Part shown: piece after piece, positions 14,576 to 22,626 of the stretch
Numbering within the stretch: position 1 is the first letter of the stretch
How the letters are laid out: the number at the start of each line of letters is the position of its first letter
Source of the DNA: Parabacteroides sp.
GTDB lineage: Bacteria; Bacteroidota; Bacteroidia; Bacteroidales; Tannerellaceae
Length of the DNA stretch: 64,000 nt
Direction of reading: 5' to 3'
NCBI GenBank assembly: GCA_019417325.1
Contig: DXVO01000020.1
Location: 132,747-196,746, forward strand
Made by a program: the position numbers and the translations under genes
Notes under the pieces: model-generated
Databases searched by the model: none
Seen by the model: only the letters and a program-made list of their open reading frames with translations
What the model was told of the DNA's origin: nothing

Positions 14576-15682
14576 ATGAAAATAGTCGCCGACAATACAG
14601 TACCCTATCTGAAAGGGATTGCAGAACCGATAGCCGATGTCAGGTATTTCACATCAAAAGAGTTTACTCCGCAAAATATAAAAGATGCAGATGCACTTAT
14701 CGTCAGAAGTATTGATAAATGTACGCGCGAATTATTGGAAGGAAGCAGTGTCCGGCTAATAACAACTGCAACGATCGGTTTCGACCATATCGATATTGAA
14801 TATTGTGACCAGGCAGGCATTACGTGGAAAAATGCACCGGGATGCAATGCCGTTTCAGTAGCACAATACGTATTGGCATCTTTGGTTACTTTATCTCTTC
14901 GCAGGAACGAACCACTACAAGGTAAGACAATTGGAATCGTCGGGGTCGGACATGTTGGAAAAGAAGTTGAAAAACTCTGTACAGCATACGGCCTGCATGT
15001 ATTAAGAAATGACCCGCCACGTGAGGAACAAGAAGGGGAAAAGGGATTTGTATCTCTGGATACGATAGCCAGGGAAGCGGATATCGTAACTTTTCACACG
15101 CCTTTGACAAAAGAAGGACGTTTTGCCACCTATCATCTGGCAGGAGAAGACTTTTTCAACAAACTCGAAAAACAAGCCTGTTTCATCAATGCGTCCCGTG
15201 GAGCCGTGCACGACACTGCCGCCCTGCTTAAAGCAAAAAAAGAAGGGAAAATCAGCGAACTGATTATCGATTGCTGGGAAAACGAGCCTGCTATCAGCCG
15301 CGAGTTGCTGGATAATACAGCAATCGCAACTCCGCATATAGCAGGATTTTCAGCAGATGGCAAAGCGAATGGAACCCGTACCTGTTTACAAAACATCGAA
15401 ACATTTTTCGGGATAAAAATAGAGAAAATAGGAGAGGTTATTCCGCCGGCACCGGAAAATCCGGTTATAAACCTTAATACCTTCACAGACCACAGGATAG
15501 AACAGGCAATATTAACAAGTTTCAACCCTTTGATTATAGATAAATCTTTACGGGAAGAAACGGACAAATTCGAGTGGTTCCGAACTTACTACCATCATCC
15601 GAGGGAGTTTCAGGCGTATACCATTAAAAACGCAACGCCTGAAGAAATCAACTTATTGCAAAATTTAGGATTCTCTTTATAA
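14576..15682 (+). CDS. pdxB: 4-phosphoerythronate dehydrogenase
   Basis: This 368-residue member of the D-2-hydroxyacid dehydrogenase family oxidises 4-phosphoerythronate with NAD in pyridoxal-phosphate synthesis. The Rossmann fold shows GIVGVGHVGKEVEKL (about 120-135). The catalytic arginine lies in INASRGAVHD and the histidine in ATPHIAGFSADGKANGT, a stretch typical of PdxB. The C-terminal PdxB extension is present (about 285-368), and length fits the family. The next gene, an MFS carrier, begins 35 bp later on the same strand and may be co-transcribed. Confidence 0.92.
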   Translation: MKIVADNTVPYLKGIAEPIADVRYFTSKEFTPQNIKDADALIVRSIDKCTRELLEGSSVRLITTATIGFDHIDIEYCDQAGITWKNAPGCNAVSVAQYVLASLVTLSLRRNEPLQGKTIGIVGVGHVGKEVEKLCTAYGLHVLRNDPPREEQEGEKGFVSLDTIAREADIVTFHTPLTKEGRFATYHLAGEDFFNKLEKQACFINASRGAVHDTAALLKAKKEGKISELIIDCWENEPAISRELLDNTAIATPHIAGFSADGKANGTRTCLQNIETFFGIKIEKIGEVIPPAPENPVINLNTFTDHRIEQAILTSFNPLIIDKSLREETDKFEWFRTYYHHPREFQAYTIKNATPEEINLLQNLGFSL

Positions 15683-15717
15683 AACCAGACAATTTTATTA
15701 CAAACGATTTACCGGCA

Positions 15718-16917
15718 ATGACTAAAGACAAACTTGTATCACCCAGTTTCTGTTATATACTGGCAGCAAACTTTTTGTTGTTTTTTGCATTCTATCTGAT
15801 TTTGCCAATCCTGCCTTTTTACCTGAAAGAACAGTTTATGGCAGATAAATCCATGATTGGATTCATATTGTCATGTTATACACTTGCCTGTCTTTGTATC
15901 CGCCCGTTCTCGGGTTACCTGCTGGATACTTTTTCACGCCGGCCGTTATACCTTCTGGCCTATGCAGTCTTCATGGTTATATTCGCAGGATATATGGTGG
16001 CCAGCCTGCTGAGTATCTTCATTATATTACGCATTCTTCACGGGTTCGCCTTCGGAATGGTTACGGTGTCCGGCAATACGATTGTGATAGATATATTGCC
16101 CTCTTCCAGACGTGGGGAAGGAATCGGATATTATGGGTTAGCGAACAACCTCGCGATGAGTTTCGGACCGATGACCGGGTTATTTATGCATGCCAGTTTC
16201 TCTTACGAAACAATATTTTCCTGCTCTCTTATCTCCTGTTTTCTTGGCCTTATGATGGCTTATCTGGTAAAAACGCCCTATAAACAACCCATAAAAAAAG
16301 AACCTGTTTCATTGGACCGATTCTTTTTGGTAAAAGGGACCTGGGCAGGTATTTCGCTCCTTATGCTTTCCATTCCATACGGAATGACAACCACCTATGT
16401 AGCCATGTATGCGGAAGAAATAGGCATATCCGTTAATTCCGGGTTATATTTTACGTTTATGGCCATCGGGCTCGCTGTTTCCCGTTTGTTTTCAGGGCGG
16501 CAAGTGGATAAAGGACGCATTACACGGGTCATATCATTAGGAATGTACCTGGCCTGTATCAGTTTTTTCGCTCTGGCTTCATTGGAAAGATTAATGCGCT
16601 GGGACAGTACGTTTACCTCTTATTTATATATAGGTATAGCACTCTCGCAAGGCGTTGCCTTCGGAACCATGTTTCCGGCATTCAATACATTATTTGTCAA
16701 CCTGGCTTCTAATAACCAACGTGGAACGGCAACCTCCACTTACCTTACCAGTTGGGACGTCGGCATCGGAATCGGCTTGATGATGGGCGGAAGCATCGCA
16801 CAGGAATTTGGGGGATTCAACCATGCCTACTTATTCGGAGCCTGCCTGACAGTCATATCTACCTTATTCTTTTTAATAAAAGCAGGCCCGCATTTCAACC
16901 GGAACAAATTACGCTAA
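15718..16917 (+). CDS. Major facilitator superfamily transporter
   Basis: This 399-residue, twelve-span carrier has the MFS loop 2-3 motif in the form GYLLDTFSRRP (about 64-74), and GNTIVIDILPSSRRGEGIGYYG after helix 4 (drug/sugar exporter-like). The substrate is unknown; family members with RGEGIGYYGL often export drugs or sugars. It follows pdxB by 35 bp. Its end overlaps that of the convergent purN by 9 bp. Confidence 0.88.
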   Translation: MTKDKLVSPSFCYILAANFLLFFAFYLILPILPFYLKEQFMADKSMIGFILSCYTLACLCIRPFSGYLLDTFSRRPLYLLAYAVFMVIFAGYMVASLLSIFIILRILHGFAFGMVTVSGNTIVIDILPSSRRGEGIGYYGLANNLAMSFGPMTGLFMHASFSYETIFSCSLISCFLGLMMAYLVKTPYKQPIKKEPVSLDRFFLVKGTWAGISLLMLSIPYGMTTTYVAMYAEEIGISVNSGLYFTFMAIGLAVSRLFSGRQVDKGRITRVISLGMYLACISFFALASLERLMRWDSTFTSYLYIGIALSQGVAFGTMFPAFNTLFVNLASNNQRGTATSTYLTSWDVGIGIGLMMGGSIAQEFGGFNHAYLFGACLTVISTLFFLIKAGPHFNRNKLR

Positions 16918-17472
16918 AACCTCCTCTATCACATGAGGATAATGAGCATATTCGAGGGCATGAACTTTGGTTGCCACTTCTTCCGGCGTATCGGTGGGTA
17001 ATACAGGGCATGTTGCCTGAAAAATGACAGCCCCTTCATCATAATTTTCATTAATATAATGAATGGTTATTCCGGACTCTTTCTCTCCGGCTGCCACCAC
17101 TGCTTCGTGTACATGCATTCCATACATGCCTTTCCCGCCGTGTTTAGGCAATAATGCGGGGTGGATATTGATAATTTTATTGGGATAAGCTTTTAATAAA
17201 GTATCGGATATTTTATTCATAAAACCTGCTAATACAATCAGATCCGTATCATATTCCGCAAGTTTTGCAAGCACAGCCGTTCCTTCTATAAATTCTTCAC
17301 GCGTAAAAGAAACTGAAGGAATATTTAATTTTTCCATCCGGGCATGCACTCCGGCATTCTTATTATTTGATAAAACTACAGCCACTTTAATAGTTTCACT
17401 ATTAGAAAAATATCTGGCTATATTTTCGGCATTTGTACCCGATCCGGAAGCAAAAATCGCTATGTTTTTCAT
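16909..17472 (-). CDS. purN: Phosphoribosylglycinamide formyltransferase
   Basis: This 187-residue enzyme transfers a formyl group from 10-formyl-tetrahydrofolate to GAR in purine synthesis. Motifs: FASGSGTNAENI (phosphate binding, about 6-17), INIHPALLPKHGGKGMYG with the catalytic N and H, and the GITIHYINENYDEGAVI stretch with the conserved aspartate. The ATG at 17472 was chosen; an in-frame TTG at 17496 would add eight residues with no similarity to the family. Convergent with the MFS gene. Confidence 0.93.
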   Translation of the reverse strand: MKNIAIFASGSGTNAENIARYFSNSETIKVAVVLSNNKNAGVHARMEKLNIPSVSFTREEFIEGTAVLAKLAEYDTDLIVLAGFMNKISDTLLKAYPNKIINIHPALLPKHGGKGMYGMHVHEAVVAAGEKESGITIHYINENYDEGAVIFQATCPVLPTDTPEEVATKVHALEYAHYPHVIEEVLA

Positions 17473-17545
17473 ATTTTTGATTGTTTTAATGCACAAGAAA
17501 AGAAAAAATGTGCAGTTTTCCGCATTTTTAGCTCATTAAATTTGT

Positions 17546-17573
17546 TTTGTAACATAAAAAATTCTTTTCTTTG
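17546..17573 (+). promoter_or_regulatory. Probable promoter of acpP-fabF
   Basis: TTTG at 17546 and TTTCTTTG at 17566-17573 (20 bp apart), close to the Bacteroidetes -33/-7 pattern. The leader is about 50 nt. Confidence 0.5.
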
Positions 17574-17626
17574 CACTGCAAATTTAAAAAGTATATTCGT
17601 ATTTATTAATCTAAATTGAAAAAGTT

Positions 17627-17863
17627 ATGTCTGAAGTAGCTGAAAGAGTAAAGGATATCATCGTTGACAAACTGAGTGTTGAAAAAACAGAAGTTACTAA
17701 CGAAGCAAGCTTTACTAACGACTTAGGAGCTGACTCTCTTGACACAGTTGAATTGATTATGGAATTCGAAAAAGAATTCGGTATCTCTATTCCTGACGAT
17801 CAGGCAGAAAAGATTACAACTGTAGGTGACGCTATCGCTTATATCGAAGCTAACGCTAAGTAA
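17627..17863 (+). CDS. acpP: Acyl carrier protein
   Basis: This 78-residue acidic protein has the phosphopantetheine attachment serine in LGADSLDTVEL (about S37). It carries growing acyl chains in type II fatty-acid synthesis in the cytosol. Length and sequence are typical. fabF follows after 21 bp, the usual Bacteroidetes arrangement. Confidence 0.97.
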   Translation: MSEVAERVKDIIVDKLSVEKTEVTNEASFTNDLGADSLDTVELIMEFEKEFGISIPDDQAEKITTVGDAIAYIEANAK

Positions 17864-17884
17864 TCAACCCCTTTATTCAAAGGT

Positions 17885-19141
17885 ATGGAATTAAAAAGAG
17901 TTGTAGTAACAGGTCTGGGAGCCATTACACCTCTTGGTAACACCCTCGCAGAAACTTGGGAGGGTCTTATCAATGGGAAAAGTGGAGCTGGACCTATTAC
18001 TCATTTTGATGCATCAAAATTCAAGACACAGTTTGCCTGCGAAGTAAAAAACTTTGATCCTTCACAACATTTTGACCGCAAGGAAGCACGCAAATACGAT
18101 ATTTATACCCAATATGCATTGGTTGCCGCTAAAGAAGCTGTAGCCGACTCGGCTCTCGACATCGAGAAAGAGAATTTGGATCGTATCGGTGTTATTTTTG
18201 CTGCGGGTATCGGAGGTATTAAAACTTTCGAAGACGAGTTAAGAGGATACGATGAAGAGCGTGGCCCGCGATTCAATCCGTTCTTTATCCCGAAGATGAT
18301 TGCCGACATTGCTGCCGGACACATCTCGATGATGTACGGATTCAGAGGACCGAATTTTGCTACGGTATCGGCGTGTGCTTCTTCTACCAATGCGATATCC
18401 GATGCTTTCAACTATATCCGTTTAGGAAAAGCAAATGCGATTGTAACAGGCGGAGCCGAAGCAGCCATCACAGTAGGTGGTGTTGGCGGTTTCAATGCGA
18501 TGAACGCTCTTTCTACCCGGAATGATTCGCCGGAAACAGCTTCTCGCCCATTCAGCGCAAGCCGGGACGGATTTGTTATGGGAGAAGGTTCAGCTTGTCT
18601 TGTTTTGGAAGAAATGGAACATGCTTTGGCACGCGGTGCTAAAATATATTGCGAAGTAATCGGTACGGGAATGTCGGCTGATGCTTATCATCTTACTGCT
18701 ACCCATCCGGAAGGCCTCGGTGCTAAACTGGTGATGAGAAATGCTTTGGAAGATGCAGGTATCCAACCGGAAGAAGTAGATTATATCAATGTACACGGTA
18801 CATCTACTCCTGTAGGCGATCCATCGGAAATCAAAGCAATCATGGATGTATTCGGCGATCATGCATTCGACCTGAATATCAGTTCAACCAAATCAATGAG
18901 CGGTCACCTGCTGGGTGCTGCCGGAGCTTTGGAAGCTGCAGCCTGTATCATGGCTATTCAGACCGGAATCGTGCCTCCTACGATTAATCACGCAGAAGGA
19001 GACGAAGACCCTGAATTTGATCCTCGTCTGAATCTTACATTTAATAAAGCACAGAAGAGAGATATTAACATTGCATTGTCCAACACCTTCGGTTTCGGAG
19101 GACACAATGCGAGTGTGATTGTAAAAAAATTCGTGAAATAA
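17885..19141 (+). CDS. fabF: 3-oxoacyl-[acyl-carrier-protein] synthase II
   Basis: This 418-residue condensing enzyme elongates acyl-ACP with malonyl-ACP. The catalytic triad is visible: cysteine in TVSACASSTNA (about 165), histidine in NVHGTSTPVGD (about 305) and histidine in STKSMSGHLLGAAGA (about 340). The C-terminal NTFGFGGHNAS loop is also present. It is in an operon with acpP. A 12-bp terminator-like hairpin begins 25 bp after the stop but lies inside the next gene, rnc. Confidence 0.97.
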   Translation: MELKRVVVTGLGAITPLGNTLAETWEGLINGKSGAGPITHFDASKFKTQFACEVKNFDPSQHFDRKEARKYDIYTQYALVAAKEAVADSALDIEKENLDRIGVIFAAGIGGIKTFEDELRGYDEERGPRFNPFFIPKMIADIAAGHISMMYGFRGPNFATVSACASSTNAISDAFNYIRLGKANAIVTGGAEAAITVGGVGGFNAMNALSTRNDSPETASRPFSASRDGFVMGEGSACLVLEEMEHALARGAKIYCEVIGTGMSADAYHLTATHPEGLGAKLVMRNALEDAGIQPEEVDYINVHGTSTPVGDPSEIKAIMDVFGDHAFDLNISSTKSMSGHLLGAAGALEAAACIMAIQTGIVPPTINHAEGDEDPEFDPRLNLTFNKAQKRDINIALSNTFGFGGHNASVIVKKFVK

Positions 19142-19142
19142 A

Positions 19143-20003
19143 GTGCTTACACGATTATACAAAAGTATAAGGCTCCTGAAAAATAAAAATAAGGAGCCTT
19201 ATATTTCTTTATATAAGATATTACGTTTTTACCCTGACAACATCCACTTATATGAACAGGCATTCCTTCACAAATCATCCTCTGTGGAGAGCGGTGACGG
19301 AAAATGGCTGAACAATGAGCGTCTGGAGTTCTTGGGCGATGCTGTATTGGATGCAATCGTAGCCGATATTGTATATAAACATTTCCAAAACAAACGGGAA
19401 GGATTCCTTACCAATACCCGTTCCAAAATCGTACAACGTGAAACATTAAACCGTATAGCGGTGGAACTGGGATTAGACAAAATGGTTGTCTATTCCGCAA
19501 AATTGAATACCCACAACAACCACATGTACGGAAATGCCCTGGAGGCTTTAATCGGAGCCATTTATCTGGATCAGGGATACCGGCAATGTTACCAGTTCAT
19601 ACAGGATGTCCTTATCAAAAAATACATCAACCTGGATACGATTGCCCGCAAAGAAGTAAACTTCAAATCCAGCCTGATAGAATGGAGCCAGAAAAACAAG
19701 CTGGAAATCACATTTGACCTTATCGAATCATTTGTAGATAACGACGGTAATCCTGTATTCCAGACAGGGGTAACCCTCTCCGACATGCAAATAGGCGTAG
19801 GCATCGGATATTCCAAGAAAGAATCGCAACAATGCGCTGCTAAAATGGCAATCAAGAAATTGCGTACGGACCGGGAATTCCAACAATACATCTCGGAATT
19901 GAAGAAAAAGCAGACAGGCGAAAATACAGCCGACCACGAATTTGAAGAACTGCCGGAAGAAGCAGAAACAAACGGTCAGCCGGCTACAGAAACAGAAGGT
20001 TGA
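19143..20003 (+). CDS. rnc: Ribonuclease III
   Basis: This 286-residue endonuclease cuts double-stranded RNA. The catalytic domain carries the signature ERLEFLGDAVLDAIVADIVY (about 58-77), with the acidic metal ligands. The double-stranded-RNA binding domain follows (about 165-235), then a Glu/Thr-rich tail beyond the usual end. The start is a GTG one base after the fabF stop. No downstream in-frame ATG precedes the conserved FYPDNIHLYEQAFLHKSS stretch, and the N-terminal residues resemble other Bacteroidales RNase III proteins. The first 20 codons encode a perfect hairpin, which could make the gene subject to attenuation or self-cleavage. Confidence 0.92.
   Translation: MLTRLYKSIRLLKNKNKEPYISLYKILRFYPDNIHLYEQAFLHKSSSVESGDGKWLNNERLEFLGDAVLDAIVADIVYKHFQNKREGFLTNTRSKIVQRETLNRIAVELGLDKMVVYSAKLNTHNNHMYGNALEALIGAIYLDQGYRQCYQFIQDVLIKKYINLDTIARKEVNFKSSLIEWSQKNKLEITFDLIESFVDNDGNPVFQTGVTLSDMQIGVGIGYSKKESQQCAAKMAIKKLRTDREFQQYISELKKKQTGENTADHEFEELPEEAETNGQPATETEG
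19166..19212 (+). terminator. Terminator-like hairpin inside the start of rnc
   Basis: Arms TATAAGGCTCCT (19166-19177) and AGGAGCCTTATA (19192-19203) form a perfect 12-bp stem with a 14-nt A-rich loop, followed by TTTCTTTATAT. It would end acpP-fabF transcription, yet it lies within rnc codons 8-21. Confidence 0.6.
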
Positions 20004-20006
20004 TTC

Positions 20007-21020
20007 TTAAATCCCGAACGAAATACCCATTCGTTTTCCCTGTAAAATCAAATCATGTTCCGGAGTAACTAATTTCAGTTTTCCGGCAACTTCGGATAGG
20101 GCTATGGAGTCCACTTTGTCTCCATTCATACAGACCATACGCCCAAATTCCCCCTTGGCAATCAGTTCCGTGGCATGTCCGCCCAAGCGGGTTGCCAGAT
20201 TACGGTCGAAAGGAGAAGGGTTTCCACCACGCTGGATATAGCCTAATACCGTATCGCGGCATTCTATACCGGTTGTCTCTTCTATCACCCGGGTAATATA
20301 GTCCGACGGGCGTTTTTTATCCGGAGTTTTAATTCCTTCCGCCACCACTACAATGGAATAGGGTTTACCCCGGCGGGCGCGTTCCAGAATCGATTCGTTT
20401 ATCTTATCCATATCATAGCCCAGCTCAGGAAGCAGAATGACATCCGCACCTCCGGCCATACCGGCATACAAGGCAATCCAGCCGGCATGATGTCCCATCA
20501 CTTCGACCACCATGACACGCTTATGGGAACTGGCGGTAGAATGCAAGCGGTCGATTGCATCGGTTGCAATATTTACAGCCGTATTGAAGCCGAAAGTGAT
20601 ATCCGTTCCCCATACATCATTATCAATCGTTTTAGGTACCCCTACCACATTCAATCCCAGAGCAGAAAGCATACCAGCCGTCTTCTGGGTACCGTTTCCA
20701 CCTATACAAACCAGACAGTCTAATCCTAAATCTTTATAATTCTGCATTATAATCTGCGGTTTCTCACTCTCGCCGGAAGCAAGTAGTTTACGGAAAGGCT
20801 TTTCGCGCGAAGTCCCGAGAATAGTTCCCCCCAAATTCAGGATACCGGAAAGGCTTCGTTCATCAAACTCTTGAATATCTTTGTTCAGAAGCCCCACAAA
20901 ACCACTGTGGATGCCAACCACTTCCATACCATAATGCATAATTGCAGTTTTACCCACGCCACGAATTGTCGCATTGATACCGGGACAATCGCCGCCTGAA
21001 GAGAGGATACCTATTTTCAT
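20007..21020 (-). CDS. pfkA: 6-phosphofructokinase
   Basis: This 337-residue glycolytic enzyme phosphorylates fructose 6-phosphate. Motifs: SSGGDCPGINATIRG at the N-terminus, CIGGNGTQKTAG (about 96-107), PKTIDNDVWGTD (catalytic aspartates) and VEVMGHHAGWIAL. The glycine in GGNGT (E. coli position 104) points to ATP as donor. The lysine in PKTIDND (E. coli position 124, normally Gly) is a feature of pyrophosphate-using enzymes and of some ATP-using group members. The donor is therefore ATP by inference, not certain. Convergent with rnc, 3 bp apart. Confidence 0.9.
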   Translation of the reverse strand: MKIGILSSGGDCPGINATIRGVGKTAIMHYGMEVVGIHSGFVGLLNKDIQEFDERSLSGILNLGGTILGTSREKPFRKLLASGESEKPQIIMQNYKDLGLDCLVCIGGNGTQKTAGMLSALGLNVVGVPKTIDNDVWGTDITFGFNTAVNIATDAIDRLHSTASSHKRVMVVEVMGHHAGWIALYAGMAGGADVILLPELGYDMDKINESILERARRGKPYSIVVVAEGIKTPDKKRPSDYITRVIEETTGIECRDTVLGYIQRGGNPSPFDRNLATRLGGHATELIAKGEFGRMVCMNGDKVDSIALSEVAGKLKLVTPEHDLILQGKRMGISFGI

Positions 21021-21070
21021 CGTTTTGTTAATTATGTATATGGCAAAGATATAAATAAAAAGAGAATGCC

Positions 21071-21078
21071 TACATTTG
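21071..21078 (+). promoter_or_regulatory. -7 box for the GH3-like gene
   Basis: TACATTTG, 23 bp before the ATG at 21102. It lies inside a longer open frame that starts at 21066, which shows that the later ATG is the true start. Confidence 0.5.
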
Positions 21079-21101
21079 CACCTGATTCAATTAAATGGAG
21101 C

Positions 21102-22613
21102 ATGGATATTTTAACAAAAGCCATATCATTATTTTTCCGCCCCAGGCAAAAGGAAATCCAACGGTTTGCGCAGGATACGGACAGTATCCAGCGAAAGCAA
21201 TTGCAATCCCTTCTTTCAACTGCACAAAACACGGAATGGGGAAAAAAATACGATTTTAAAAGTATCCGCGGATATGAAGAATTCCGTGAGCGGGTGCCTC
21301 TGCAAATCTACGATGATATAAAGCCATACGTTACCCGCATGATAAACGGAGAAAGGAATGTCCTCTGGCCTTCGGTGGTAAAGTGGTACGCTAAAAGTAG
21401 CGGGACCACGAACGATAAGAGCAAATTTATTCCCGTCACCCCTGAAAACCTGAAACATTGCCACTACCAGGGCGGCTTCGACACAGTAGCCCTTTACCTT
21501 CGCAACAATCCGGAAAGCCACTTCTTCGCCCGGAAAGGGTTAATACTCGGTGGCAGCCACAGCCCCTCTCCCCTGAATCAGAACTCACATTGCGGCGACC
21601 TCTCGGCGGTTTTGTTACAGAACCTCAACCCGCTGGTTAATCTGGTTCGCGTTCCCAGCAAACGCATCATCCTGATGGACGAGTGGGAAAGCAAGATAAA
21701 AGCTATTGTAGAAAGCACTTACAAAGTAGATGTAAACAGCCTTTCCGGTGTCCCTTCGTGGATGCTGGTGCTTATCAAAGCCATACTGAAGAAGACCGGA
21801 CGCGAATATCTGACGGATGTATGGCCCAACCTGGAAGTTTTTTTCCACGGTGGTATCAGTTTCGAGCCGTATCGTGAGCAATATAAGTCATTAATACCCT
21901 CCTCCAAAATGCATTATATGGAAACATACAATGCTTCAGAAGGTTTTTTCGGCATACAGGACGATCCATCGGACCACAGCTTGCTGTTGATGCAGGATTA
22001 CGGAGTCTTCTACGAATTTATCCCGATGAATGAAGTTGGGAGAAAAAATCCGACCGTTCTTCCGCTTGAAGCTGTGACAACCGGTAAAAACTACGCTATG
22101 GTAATTACCACTTCCGGCGGATTATGGCGTTATCAGATTGGAGATACCGTACGTTTCACCTCCCTTTTCCCGCATAAATTCGTTATCTCAGGACGGACAA
22201 AACATTTTATCAATGCCTTTGGGGAAGAACTGATGGTAGACAATGCAGACAAAGCAATCAGCAAAATCAGCGCCGCCACCGGAGCCAAGGTAAAAGAATA
22301 TACGGCAGCCCCTTTCTTCATGCTCGACAAAGCCAAAGGAAGGCACCAATGGTTCATCGAATTTGAAAAGATGCCGCCGTCTGTAGAGAACTTTGCCGCA
22401 CTGTTGGATAAGACCCTACAGGAACTTAATTCCGACTATGAAGCGAAACGCTACAAGGAGATTTCACTTCAACCGTTGGAAATCATTACCGGCAAAGAAG
22501 GCGTGTTCTATAAATGGCTGAAAAATAAAGGGAAATTAGGCGGGCAGCATAAAATCCCCCGCCTGACCAACGACCGTACAATGATTGAAGAGCTGCTGGC
22601 TCTCAACAGCTAA
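21102..22613 (+). CDS. GH3 auxin-responsive-promoter family protein (acyl-adenylating enzyme)
   Basis: This 503-residue protein is related to plant GH3 acyl-acid amido synthetases of the ANL adenylating superfamily. Seen: YAKSSGTTNDKSKFIPVT (ATP/phosphate-binding P-loop-like motif, about 92-109), YNASEGFFGIQDD (about 288-300) and GLWRYQIGDTVRF (about 343-355). Bacterial members are common in Bacteroidetes but their substrates are not known; conjugation of an amino acid to a carboxylate is the family reaction. It stands alone between pfkA and a convergent galactosidase. Confidence 0.85.
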   Translation: MDILTKAISLFFRPRQKEIQRFAQDTDSIQRKQLQSLLSTAQNTEWGKKYDFKSIRGYEEFRERVPLQIYDDIKPYVTRMINGERNVLWPSVVKWYAKSSGTTNDKSKFIPVTPENLKHCHYQGGFDTVALYLRNNPESHFFARKGLILGGSHSPSPLNQNSHCGDLSAVLLQNLNPLVNLVRVPSKRIILMDEWESKIKAIVESTYKVDVNSLSGVPSWMLVLIKAILKKTGREYLTDVWPNLEVFFHGGISFEPYREQYKSLIPSSKMHYMETYNASEGFFGIQDDPSDHSLLLMQDYGVFYEFIPMNEVGRKNPTVLPLEAVTTGKNYAMVITTSGGLWRYQIGDTVRFTSLFPHKFVISGRTKHFINAFGEELMVDNADKAISKISAATGAKVKEYTAAPFFMLDKAKGRHQWFIEFEKMPPSVENFAALLDKTLQELNSDYEAKRYKEISLQPLEIITGKEGVFYKWLKNKGKLGGQHKIPRLTNDRTMIEELLALNS

Positions 22614-22626
22614 CCGGCATACTGTC

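Noticed and set aside
21066..21101. Earlier ATG for the GH3-like gene
   Set aside because: The TACATTTG box lies between it and the ATG at 21102, making the later start more likely.
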